Origin: Phycisphaerae bacterium
GTDB taxonomy: Bacteria > Planctomycetota > Phycisphaerae > UBA1845 > Fen-1342
Direction of reading: 5' to 3'
DNA: 7,344 nt
Assembly (NCBI GenBank): GCA_026984555.1
Contig: JALSRY010000738.1
Span: forward strand, 1-7,344
Position 1 is the stretch's first letter; each line of letters begins with the position of its first letter. The translations under genes and the position numbers were made by a program. Below the pieces are notes generated by a model. That model did no database searches and was not told the DNA's origin. It saw only the letters and a list, made by a program, of their open reading frames with translations. Shown here piece after piece: positions 1 to 6,026 of the stretch.

Positions 1-156
1 GTAGAACGCAACGATGCTGGTCCAGGCGAGGAGCGCGGCAAGCCAGGCGCACGCCAGGGGGGAAAGCGGTTTTCGGGCGCAGGCCGGCGGAGCGCCCGCG
101 GGGGTGGGTGCGTACTCGGGATTCGGATCGCGAGCGGAAGCGTCCGTTCGGGTCAA
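1..156 (-). CDS. N-terminus of a membrane protein of unknown family (3' part outside window)
   Basis: The frame is open from a TTG at 156-154 to the window edge (52 codons) and has the G/C-ending codons of its neighbours. The first ~30 residues are hydrophilic and Pro/Ala-rich (begins M-TRTDASARDPNPEYAPT). A basic patch (ARKP) follows, then a hydrophobic stretch at about residues 33-52 (LACAWLAALLAWTSIVAFY) that looks like a first transmembrane helix with the N-terminus inside. The TTG overlaps the TGA stop of the upstream YlbF-type gene (TTGA), and an AAGAGG lies 7 bases before it. No ATG or GTG occurs in this frame, so TTG is the only usable start. Co-transcription and translational coupling with the YlbF-type gene are inferred. 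The part in the window is too short to assign a family. Confidence 0.62.
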   Translation of the reverse strand, partial: MTRTDASARDPNPEYAPTPAGAPPACARKPLSPLACAWLAALLAWTSIVAFY

Positions 157-542
157 GCGGAAGCCTCTTGTGCGGTATCGCCGGCGGTGCCGGAGTCGCC
201 GGCGTTGAGCGGCCCGGCCATCGCCTGGTTGATGCGGTTCATCAGCGACACGTAATCGGTTTCGGCCGCCATCATCTGCTTGATGAGCGTGTTGCCGGCC
301 ACCTGGTCCTGGAGTTCGGCGAGCTTGCGTTTGTCGGCGACCTCGACGGGTTTCATCTGGGCTTCGAGCTGCCGGAGGCGTTCGGCCTGGTGTTGATACT
401 CGCCGAGCAGTGTGCGCGTGTCGGCATCGCCGGCGACGGCGTTGGCAGCCTGGCGCCAGGCCTGCACACTCGGATGGGCGGCGATCGCCTCGCCGAGGGC
501 GCGGGCCTGATCGAGAAGTTTCTGGGTGGTGTCGTCGGCCAT
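153..542 (-). CDS. YlbF/YmcA (Com_YlbF) family protein
   Basis: This is a 129-residue, almost entirely helical, soluble protein without signal peptide or membrane segment. Residues ~5-110 follow the Com_YlbF pattern: an amphipathic N-terminal helix (KLLDQARALGEAIAAHP), an Asp after a short turn (GDADT, ~38-42), a long Gln/Glu-rich helix (~44-63), and a last helix (~84-109, IKQMMAAETDYVSLMNRI). The Ala/Gly/Thr tail (~110-129) looks disordered. In Bacillus, YlbF and YmcA (about 145 residues) with YaaT form a complex that affects RNase Y-dependent mRNA processing, competence, sporulation and biofilm formation. Whether that role holds here is unknown, because single YlbF-like genes also occur widely in other phyla. 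The start at 542 is supported by AAAAGGA 8 bases upstream; the frame stays open to 860, but the upstream translation looks non-coding (Arg/Pro/Ser-rich). The next gene overlaps its stop (TTGA). Confidence 0.85.
   Translation of the reverse strand: MADDTTQKLLDQARALGEAIAAHPSVQAWRQAANAVAGDADTRTLLGEYQHQAERLRQLEAQMKPVEVADKRKLAELQDQVAGNTLIKQMMAAETDYVSLMNRINQAMAGPLNAGDSGTAGDTAQEASA
164..169 (-). promoter_or_regulatory. Ribosome binding site for the TTG-started gene
   Basis: On the minus strand this reads AAGAGG, 7 bases before the TTG at 156. It lies inside the last codons of the YlbF-type gene. It supports choosing the unusual TTG start and suggests translational coupling of the two genes. Confidence 0.5.
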
Positions 543-550
543 GTGTAGTG

Positions 551-557
551 TCCTTTT
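551..557 (-). promoter_or_regulatory. Ribosome binding site of the YlbF-type gene
   Basis: On the minus strand this reads AAAAGGA, 8 bases before the ATG at 542. It decides this start over the upstream in-frame ATGs, which would give a much longer, non-family N-terminus. Confidence 0.55.
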
Positions 558-634
558 CGTGTTCGGTTTCGGCAGCGAAGTCGGCCGGTGGCCGTCGGAA
601 CCGGGCCGCCCGGTCCGATGCCGCGATGCCCAAG

Positions 635-640
635 ATTCTA
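635..640 (-). promoter_or_regulatory. Possible -10 box for the YlbF-type gene
   Basis: On the minus strand this reads TAGAAT, 5 of 6 matches to TATAAT, in a strongly GC-rich background. It would place transcription start near 628, giving an untranslated leader of roughly 85 bases. No good -35 hexamer is found 16-18 bases upstream, so this is a weak call. Confidence 0.3.
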
Positions 641-672
641 CCGCCGGCTCGCCCCTTCCGCATCCGAGGGGG

Positions 673-678
673 TATGAT
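673..678 (+). promoter_or_regulatory. Possible -10 box for the asparaginase gene
   Basis: The sequence TATGAT (5 of 6 matches to TATAAT) follows a run of G. It would start a transcript near 685, with a leader of about 170 bases before the ATG at 859. No TTGACA-like element is seen at the proper distance, and the preceding bases lack the TGn of an extended -10. Confidence 0.28.
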
Positions 679-849
679 GTGCGTCCGATCGGGCGGGGGC
701 AGCGGTGCGAACGCATGACGCCAGGGGCGTTTTCGGCCACGGTCCGGCCGCCGGCGCGGTACCGGGGCGAGTCGAAGTGTCCGGCGAGCGCGGGTAGTTG
801 GTTCCGGCCCAGCGGCGAACAACCCAAGGCCGATTTGGCCGCCGAAATC

Positions 850-854
850 GAGGT
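850..854 (+). promoter_or_regulatory. Ribosome binding site deciding the asparaginase start
   Basis: GAGGT lies 4 bases before the ATG at 859. With the twin-arginine motif directly after this ATG, it sets the start here, although the frame is open upstream to 526. Confidence 0.5.
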
Positions 855-858
855 AATC

Positions 859-1944
859 ATGGAAATCAGCAGACGTGACTTCGTGCGTGCCGCGACGGGT
901 GTTGCCGCGGCGGCAGTTTCTCAGACGGTGGTGCCCGTGACCAAAGCCGACTCGAACACGACGCAAAAACCGCCCGGCGAACGCCCGATCGTCATATCGA
1001 GCGCCAACGGTGTGCGAACCTGCACGAAGGCGGCGGAGCTGATCCGCAAGGGTACGCACCCGCTCGACGCGGTGGTCGCGGGTATCAACATCGAAGAACT
1101 CGACGAAACGGATCACTCGGTCGGCGTGGGCGGATTGCCCAACGAGGACGGGGTCGTCCAGCTCGACTCCTGCGTGATGGACGGCCCGCTGCACAAGGCG
1201 GGCGGCGTTGCGGCGTTGGAGAACATCGCGACCCCGTCGAGCGTGGCATTGACCGTGATGCGCCGTTCGGACCACGTGCTGCTGGTCGGGGAAGGGGCGT
1301 TGCGTTTCGCGCGAGCACACGGGTTCAAAGAGCGAAACCTGCTCACGGACCAGGCCCGGCGGATGTGGCTCCGGTGGAAAGAATCGCTCTCGGACAAGGA
1401 CGACTGGCTCTCGCCCGAGCAGGCCGGCCGTCAGAGCCGCGCGGGCGACCGGATCGAATACACCACGGGCACGATCACGTGCATGGCGCTGACGGGCGGC
1501 AGCGACCTGTTCGGTTGCACGTCCACTTCCGGGCTCTCGTACAAGATTCCCGGGCGCGTGGGGGACTCGCCGATCATCGGCGCGGGGCTGTACGTGGATA
1601 ACGAGGTCGGCGCGTGCGGCTCGACCGGACGCGGCGAGGCCAATCTCCAGAACTGCTCGTGCTTCATGGTGGTCGAGTTCATGCGCCAGGGCATGACACC
1701 CGAAGAGGCCTGCGTGGCGATGCTCAAACGTATCGCCCACAAGACCGAGAAGCGCCTGCGCGACGCGCAGGGCCGGCCGAACTATGGACTCACGTTCTAT
1801 GCCCTGCGGCGTGATGGCTTGTTCGGCGGCGCGTCGATGCGCGGAACGGTCGGGATGGCCGTCCACGCGGGCGGGCAAACCCGGACCGTCGAACTCCCGC
1901 ACCTGTACCCCGTCATAGATCAGAGCAGGGGCAAGGGAACCTGA
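859..1944 (+). CDS. Tat-exported glycosylasparaginase / isoaspartyl peptidase-family Ntn-hydrolase
   Basis: This 361-residue protein belongs to the N4-(beta-N-acetylglucosaminyl)-L-asparaginase family (peptidase T2), which hydrolyses the GlcNAc-Asn bond of glyco-asparagine or related beta-aspartyl amides. The N-terminus carries a twin-arginine motif (S4-R5-R6-D7-F8-V9) and a hydrophobic Ala/Val stretch to ~27. A possible signal cleavage follows A30, so the enzyme should be exported folded. The alpha part begins at ~43 (PIVISSANG), with GGLPNEDG and LDSCVMDG in the usual places. The expected self-cleavage site is G204/T205 (TTGTIT), making T205 the nucleophile and the new N-terminus of a 157-residue beta chain. 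R233 and D236 in RVGDSP and T256-G257 match the substrate and oxyanion positions. Their distances from T205 (28, 31, 51 and 52 residues) equal those in human AGA. Odd points: G rather than D precedes the nucleophile, and T208 stands where Gly is common (GTIG/GTVG). The preferred substrate cannot be read from sequence alone. The gene stands alone, 113 bases before a GT39-like gene. Confidence 0.93.
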   Translation: MEISRRDFVRAATGVAAAAVSQTVVPVTKADSNTTQKPPGERPIVISSANGVRTCTKAAELIRKGTHPLDAVVAGINIEELDETDHSVGVGGLPNEDGVVQLDSCVMDGPLHKAGGVAALENIATPSSVALTVMRRSDHVLLVGEGALRFARAHGFKERNLLTDQARRMWLRWKESLSDKDDWLSPEQAGRQSRAGDRIEYTTGTITCMALTGGSDLFGCTSTSGLSYKIPGRVGDSPIIGAGLYVDNEVGACGSTGRGEANLQNCSCFMVVEFMRQGMTPEEACVAMLKRIAHKTEKRLRDAQGRPNYGLTFYALRRDGLFGGASMRGTVGMAVHAGGQTRTVELPHLYPVIDQSRGKGT

Positions 1945-1980
1945 CCCATTCCTCGCCGGTAGCCGGAAACATCGACTCTC

Positions 1981-2024
1981 GCCCGCGCGCGTGAAGAGCG
2001 CGGCGGCGGGGCGGGCTCGGTTTT
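1981..2024 (+). terminator. Possible intrinsic terminator after the asparaginase gene
   Basis: An imperfect GC hairpin can form: GCCCGC (1981-1986) with GCGGGC (2011-2016), and GCGC (1987-1990) with GCGC (1998-2001) around a GTGAAGA loop. The right arm has a 9-base bulge, and TCGGTTTT follows. The stem is interrupted and the T run is short, so the call is tentative. Confidence 0.3.
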
Positions 2025-2048
2025 CACTTCGGGCGTCGCGCAGTATTC
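2021..2048 (+). promoter_or_regulatory. Candidate promoter of the GT39-like gene, possibly leaderless
   Basis: TTTTCA (2021-2026) and TATTCT (2043-2048) are separated by 16 bases. Each matches its sigma-70 consensus at 4 of 6 positions. Predicted transcription start is about 2055, only a few bases before the ATG at 2058. No Shine-Dalgarno sequence precedes that ATG, which would fit a leaderless mRNA. Alternatively the match is chance and the gene is read through from the asparaginase gene. Confidence 0.38.
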
Positions 2049-2057
2049 TCCGCGCTC

Positions 2058-4805
2058 ATGACCGGCCCACGGCAACACGACCCCAACCAGTCCCCCAGCG
2101 GCGAGCGGCATGACCGCGCGGCGGCGGAGCACGTCTCACGCCGCTGCCCCACCGCTGTAACCGAGCGGCGGGCGTCGTCCCGCGTTTGGCAGGCGCTGGC
2201 GTCGAACCGGTCCGCGCTTTGGCGGACATCCCCCCTGCGTCCCGTGCGGCTGCGCGATTTTCTCCTGCTGCTGATCCTGCTGGGGCTCGCGTGGCGCATC
2301 GTGCGATACGCGGTGGGGTTTCCGGTGTGGGGTGACGAGGCGTTCGTCGCGGTCAACTTTTTCAAGCGTGACTACGCGGGCATGCTCAAGCCGCTGCTGT
2401 ACGGGCAGATCGTTCCGTTGGTGTTCATGTGGATCGAGCTGACGGCGGCGCGGCTGCTGGGCTACTCGGAGTGGGCGTTGCGGCTGGTGCCGATGCTCGC
2501 GGGCGCCGGCGGACTGTTGCTGTTCGCGCGATTTGCGCGGCGTGTGGTGAAGCCGCGGGAAGCGTTCCTCGCGGTCGGCCTGCTGGCCTGCGCGTACTAC
2601 ACCGTCCGCCACGGAGCCGAAATCAAACCGTACTCGTTCGATTTGCTGGTGGCGATGGGGCTGATGACGCTGGGCTGGGCGGTGTATGAACGGCCCCGAT
2701 CGCCGATGCGGTGGGTGGCATTGACGGCGACGGCGGGGCTGGCGCCGTGGTGTTCGTACCCGTCGGTGTTCGTCACGGGTACGGTGGCGCTGCTGCTGGG
2801 GTACCGCGTGATTCGGAAACGGAAGACGGCGGCGGCGTTGGTCGGCTGGCTGGTCTTCGCGGCGGTTGGCGCCGGGAGTTTCGCGTGGATGTACGTGATC
2901 TACGGGCATCCGCACGCGGTCGCGGCGGCCCGGCTCACGCAGATCGACATGTGGGCGCGCACCTTTCCGCCGCTGCTGAATCCCTGGAAGTTCCTGCTGT
3001 GGTTCGTGTACATGCACCTGGGGCGGATGATGGCCTACCCGGTGGGAGGGGCGGCGCCGGCGAGCGTGGTGACTTTTCTGCTGGTCGTGGTAGGCGTGGT
3101 ACACCTGGGAAGACGCGGGGGCGCGCTGCTGTGGTTGCTGATCGGTCCGCTGGTACTGACCTTTCTGGCGGCAGCGATGCACCTGTACCCTTACGGGGGG
3201 TCGGCCCGGACGACGCAGTACCTCGCCCCATCGTTCTGCCTGCTCGCTGGTGTGGGGGGATGGGCGGTGCTGCGGAACCGCTTCGCCGGTCCGCGGCGCG
3301 CGGTGGTGTTGCGGCTGGTGGGGGTGGGCCTGGCGGCGGTGGCGATCACGGGGATCGTCAAGGACATCGTCAAGCCGTACAAGAGCACGCGCACGCTCCA
3401 CAGCCACCAGGCGGTGCTCGAAGTCGCCGCCGAGTCATCGCCACAGGATCGCTGGATCGTGTTCAACGCACCCGAGCCGGACGTACCGTGGGCGCCGTTC
3501 GTGGGGGAACTTCGTGGAACGGGGTCGCAGTTCGTGTTCAACGTATTGCGTTTCGCCCCCGGGCGTATCGAGTGGGCCCCCGACCCCCACGAGGTGCGGT
3601 TCGCCGAAGGCGAGCGGGCCATCGCGGTCCTGGCCTACCGCGGCACGCGGAGCGATATCAAGAACGAAGCGGAGTTCGCCGCGTACGACGGCCGGTTTCT
3701 CGATCTGCTCCACGCCTACGTGGAGGTGCTGGGGGCTCGCCTGGGCGCGCCCCGCAAGCACGAGAGCATTTTCATCTACGACCGCCACGGGCGCAAGGAG
3801 ACGCTGGAGGTGTACTGGTTCGAGCCGAAGCAGCAGGAATCCGGCGGATCAGCGGGGCGGCAATACGGCCAACACGGTGCACGCGCCGTCGTCATAGAGC
3901 TTGGCGAAGCAGCCGGGGTCGTTGAATTTTTCGCGTCCCCGCCAGCGTTGCCGTTCGAGCACGCCGATGAACACGTGGGTGATGTGGTGGGCGCGGAGCA
4001 GGTCGCGACAGCGTCCGGGCGGTCCGGGGCGGCTCAGCGCCGCGGTCACTTCCCGCAGCGCGACGGCGTGCGCGGTCGGGTCGGCGGGATAGAAGACCAT
4101 CGTATCGCGGTCGAGCACGGTGACGCCGAGCTGTCGGCGGGCGATCTGGGCGAGTTTGAGCCGCTCGGAGCCGGGGTCGGCCTGAAGGACGGCGTCGGGG
4201 GGCAGGTTGTTGCGCAGGTAGCGATATCCGCCGGCCTCGGTGGCGGCGAGTCGCTGGTCTTCCCGGACGATCCGGCGCAGCGGCCCGGTCGCCGGCAGAT
4301 ACCGCCGCACGGCCGTCAGAGGTGCCTGGACGCAGCCCTGGGGCAGCCCCAGCAGGAGCACGCCGGCGACGAACGCCGCCAGCATCCGCCGGGGATGTCG
4401 GCGGGTCTGTTTCCACAAGCGCCAGCCGAGCGGGTTCCACCAGTTCGCGCGAGATCGTCGCGGCGCGACCACGCCCGCGCCGAGCACGGCACCGGCGGCG
4501 AGTGCGACCATCATGCTCTTCTGCCCAAAATCGTTGTAGGTAAAATGGCTGCGGACGGTCACGAACCCGGCCACGGCCAACAGCGCGCACATCATCAGCA
4601 GGCGCAGGCCGGCATCCCGCCACGCCCGCCGCCACCATGCCCGCGGCAAACACAGCGGCAGCAACAGGGTGGGGCCGAGCTCGAGGGTCAGCACCCAGGG
4701 CAAATCGAGCAGGTTCGCCAGGACTCCGGGGGGGGCGAACCGACCCAGCCAAGCGTGCCACTGGTACGGCCACGCCAGTGTCAGGCCCTTGCCGATGCGG
4801 CGTGA
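2058..4805 (+). CDS. GT39/PMT_2-like (GT-C fold) membrane glycosyltransferase, apparent missing stop codon
   Basis: The recognisable protein spans about residues 1-594 (to ~3840). After a hydrophilic ~60-residue N-terminus comes a first membrane helix (~68-84, FLLLLILLGLAW), then W91-G-D93-E94 in the first outer loop, where GT-C transferases carry their acidic motif. Next come LRLVPMLAGAGGLLLF (~141-156), typical of PMT_2 proteins, and YY(180-181)...E188-I-K-P-Y-S-F-D195. Several more helices run to ~440, followed by a soluble, probably periplasmic C-terminal domain (~455-594). Such enzymes move sugars from polyprenyl-phosphate donors to lipid or protein acceptors; donor and acceptor here are unknown. 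Start: the ATG at 2058 has no ribosome site; GTG at 2244, just before the first helix, is an alternative. Oddity: the frame has no stop where the domain ends and runs 321 codons further, antisense to the convergent gene. That tail is His/Gln/Gly-rich and looks non-coding, so the true end is probably near 3840-3925 and a frameshift or sequence error is likely. Confidence 0.72.
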   Translation: MTGPRQHDPNQSPSGERHDRAAAEHVSRRCPTAVTERRASSRVWQALASNRSALWRTSPLRPVRLRDFLLLLILLGLAWRIVRYAVGFPVWGDEAFVAVNFFKRDYAGMLKPLLYGQIVPLVFMWIELTAARLLGYSEWALRLVPMLAGAGGLLLFARFARRVVKPREAFLAVGLLACAYYTVRHGAEIKPYSFDLLVAMGLMTLGWAVYERPRSPMRWVALTATAGLAPWCSYPSVFVTGTVALLLGYRVIRKRKTAAALVGWLVFAAVGAGSFAWMYVIYGHPHAVAAARLTQIDMWARTFPPLLNPWKFLLWFVYMHLGRMMAYPVGGAAPASVVTFLLVVVGVVHLGRRGGALLWLLIGPLVLTFLAAAMHLYPYGGSARTTQYLAPSFCLLAGVGGWAVLRNRFAGPRRAVVLRLVGVGLAAVAITGIVKDIVKPYKSTRTLHSHQAVLEVAAESSPQDRWIVFNAPEPDVPWAPFVGELRGTGSQFVFNVLRFAPGRIEWAPDPHEVRFAEGERAIAVLAYRGTRSDIKNEAEFAAYDGRFLDLLHAYVEVLGARLGAPRKHESIFIYDRHGRKETLEVYWFEPKQQESGGSAGRQYGQHGARAVVIELGEAAGVVEFFASPPALPFEHADEHVGDVVGAEQVATASGRSGAAQRRGHFPQRDGVRGRVGGIEDHRIAVEHGDAELSAGDLGEFEPLGAGVGLKDGVGGQVVAQVAISAGLGGGESLVFPDDPAQRPGRRQIPPHGRQRCLDAALGQPQQEHAGDERRQHPPGMSAGLFPQAPAERVPPVRARSSRRDHARAEHGTGGECDHHALLPKIVVGKMAADGHEPGHGQQRAHHQQAQAGIPPRPPPPCPRQTQRQQQGGAELEGQHPGQIEQVRQDSGGGEPTQPSVPLVRPRQCQALADAA
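3840..4805 (+). other. Antisense read-through extension of the GT39-like frame, probably not a real domain
   Basis: Codons from 3840 to the TGA at 4803-4805 lie opposite a well-supported membrane-protein gene, in exact codon-to-codon register. In this register a plus-strand stop can occur only opposite TTA, CTA or TCA on the minus strand. These codons are rare in so GC-rich a gene, so a long open frame is expected by chance. The first stop falls opposite the TCA of Ser408 of the minus gene. Its translation is rich in Gly, Gln, His, Arg and Pro, as is usual for the complement of Leu/Ala/Trp-rich membrane helices. Stops in the other two plus frames occur at 3895-3897 and 3923-3925, where a one- or two-base correction would end the protein. 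Confidence 0.7.
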
Positions 4806-6026
4806 CATTTCGGCGTACCCGAGGAGGCTGGGCGCGGCGAGCGCGGCCATCAACAGGGCGACTGCCGCCGCACCCGCGAGTCGGCGCGTCGCGGTGCGCG
4901 CGGAGGGACAGCGCGTGCACGTTTCCCACGACACGAACAGGACGAGTCCGGGGAACGTTCCCGCCGCGACCCAGATGGACGAACCCACGAGCCCCGCGCC
5001 GAGGATCGGTCCCCAGCACAGCCAGCCGCGCCACCAGCCGCGTTCGGAGAGCAGGAGCACGCCGAGCAGCATCGCCAGCAGTCCCTGAACGTTCTGGGGC
5101 GACCAGATCATCTGCGTCAACAGGGGGTGGATGCGGACGACGTGATCGGCCCAGGCGTCGAGCGTGATCGCGGGCTGACGAAAAATGACCAGCGCGACGA
5201 CATCGAGGCCGCCGATCGCAGTGGCCAGCAGGGCCGCGAGTATCGCCGGCCCATCGCCACGGGCGAAGCGTTTGGTGATCAGGTAGATCACGCCCGCGGT
5301 GGACAGCGCGACGAGCATGCTGCCGAGCCCGAAGGCCAACTCGATGCTCAAGTGCCCCGACCAGGCCCGCAACGTCGCCGGGATCAGGTAGAAAAAATGG
5401 TAGTAGTACACCGGCCCGGCGGCGGCGTCGGCGAAAAAGGGGTCTCCGAGAGGCAGGGGTCGCTGCGCGAGCGAAAACAAAACCGCGTGATGCTTGATGA
5501 AATCGTGGATCAGGCACGGAACCGGATAGCCGCGCAGCTCCGTAGGCCAATACGGGCCGATGGTGGCCAGCATGACGAGGAGCGCGATCGCGGCGGCGGT
5601 GATCCGCGTTGCACGGTGATCGAACATCCGCGCCGATGCCGGGCACGGCGGCCTCCGCCCTGGCCGCCGCCACGCGTCCGCGACGTGGGCAAGTGTAAGC
5701 AGCGCCCAGACCACAGCCAGCAACGGCCACCGGGCGTTGGTCAGATGCCAGAGCGGGTTGAGCACGACCGGCATCACCACGAGCGAAAGCGCCACGGCCA
5801 GCAGCACCCGTCCGGGCCGGTCCCATCGTGACGCAAGGCCGGTCCAGCGCGCCACCAGGCGCCCGGGCAGGTAGCCGAGCAGCCCCAGGGCGGCGATGGT
5901 CGCCAGCGGTTCGAGCCGCACCGCCACCACGCCGGCCAGCAACGTCGGCCACCACCACGACCAGCGGGCCGGCAAGCCGGGGTCGGCATCAGCCACGAGC
6001 GCGGTAGGACAGTGGCGGTCGTTCAC
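3849..6026 (-). CDS. Large multi-pass membrane protein, GT-C / DUF2298 ('YYY')-like
   Basis: This 725-residue protein has roughly a dozen hydrophobic helices between ~25 and ~560 and a soluble C-terminal region (~575-725). Marked motifs in likely loops are H174-D175-F-I-K178-H179-H180, a GP-YYY-H cluster at 204-210, WSPQN at 308-312 and YNDFGQK at 497-503. The D..KH motif followed by a YYY cluster recalls the Chlor_Arch_YYY (DUF2298) family. So does the end of the protein: HITHVFIGVLER (~681-691), then F701 and a short beta-like YDDGACTVLAVL. A GT-C transferase or sugar-lipid role in the cell membrane is inferred by resemblance, not proven, and no donor or acceptor can be named. It starts with GTG at 6026, overlapping the stop of the upstream DUF2723-type gene (GTGA) behind a GGAGGT, so the two are co-translated. 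A C8 tract (4728-4735) lies in the coding sequence at residues ~431-433. Its 3' end faces the GT39-like gene. Confidence 0.85.
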   Translation of the reverse strand: MNDRHCPTALVADADPGLPARWSWWWPTLLAGVVAVRLEPLATIAALGLLGYLPGRLVARWTGLASRWDRPGRVLLAVALSLVVMPVVLNPLWHLTNARWPLLAVVWALLTLAHVADAWRRPGRRPPCPASARMFDHRATRITAAAIALLVMLATIGPYWPTELRGYPVPCLIHDFIKHHAVLFSLAQRPLPLGDPFFADAAAGPVYYYHFFYLIPATLRAWSGHLSIELAFGLGSMLVALSTAGVIYLITKRFARGDGPAILAALLATAIGGLDVVALVIFRQPAITLDAWADHVVRIHPLLTQMIWSPQNVQGLLAMLLGVLLLSERGWWRGWLCWGPILGAGLVGSSIWVAAGTFPGLVLFVSWETCTRCPSARTATRRLAGAAAVALLMAALAAPSLLGYAEMSRRIGKGLTLAWPYQWHAWLGRFAPPGVLANLLDLPWVLTLELGPTLLLPLCLPRAWWRRAWRDAGLRLLMMCALLAVAGFVTVRSHFTYNDFGQKSMMVALAAGAVLGAGVVAPRRSRANWWNPLGWRLWKQTRRHPRRMLAAFVAGVLLLGLPQGCVQAPLTAVRRYLPATGPLRRIVREDQRLAATEAGGYRYLRNNLPPDAVLQADPGSERLKLAQIARRQLGVTVLDRDTMVFYPADPTAHAVALREVTAALSRPGPPGRCRDLLRAHHITHVFIGVLERQRWRGREKFNDPGCFAKLYDDGACTVLAVLPPR

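Larger units (their letters stand above)
543..858. other. Gene-free divergent spacer between the YlbF-type gene and the asparaginase gene
   Basis: These 316 bases lie between two genes that point away from each other. Frames that cross it on either strand translate to Arg/Pro/Gly/Ser-rich sequence with no recognisable domain, so I treat it as non-coding. It should hold both promoters. The only AT-containing islands in its central part are at 631-640 and 673-678, listed separately as weak -10 candidates. I saw no convincing operator repeat, riboswitch or small RNA. Confidence 0.6.

Noticed and set aside
14..208. Short plus-strand frame at the left edge ending in an Arg-rich tail
   Set aside because: It lies opposite the YlbF-type gene end and the TTG-started membrane protein, both with ribosome sites; its product looks random.
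543..858. Searched for a tRNA, riboswitch or small RNA in the divergent spacer
   Set aside because: No cloverleaf, conserved riboswitch core or hairpin with a T run could be recognised by eye.
2136..3407. 423-residue open frame on the minus strand opposite the GT39-like gene
   Set aside because: It is in the same codon-paired register, where rare TTA/CTA/TCA codons leave the antisense open. Its product is an Arg/His/Gln-rich string with no domain, while the plus frame shows membrane helices and GT-C motifs.
2711..3925. 404-residue plus-strand frame within the GT39-like gene
   Set aside because: Gly/Arg-rich shadow with no membrane pattern; only its stop at 3923-3925 is of interest as a possible true end after a frameshift.
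5127..5831. 234-residue plus-strand frame opposite the DUF2298-like gene
   Set aside because: Charged, Arg/Gln/Asp-rich complement of a membrane-helix region; no ribosome site and no recognisable domain.
3892..5958. 688-residue open frame on the minus strand, shifted relative to the 725-residue gene
   Set aside because: Composition is Arg/Ala/Gly/Pro-rich without helices or motifs; it is a frame-shifted shadow of the 3849-6026 gene.
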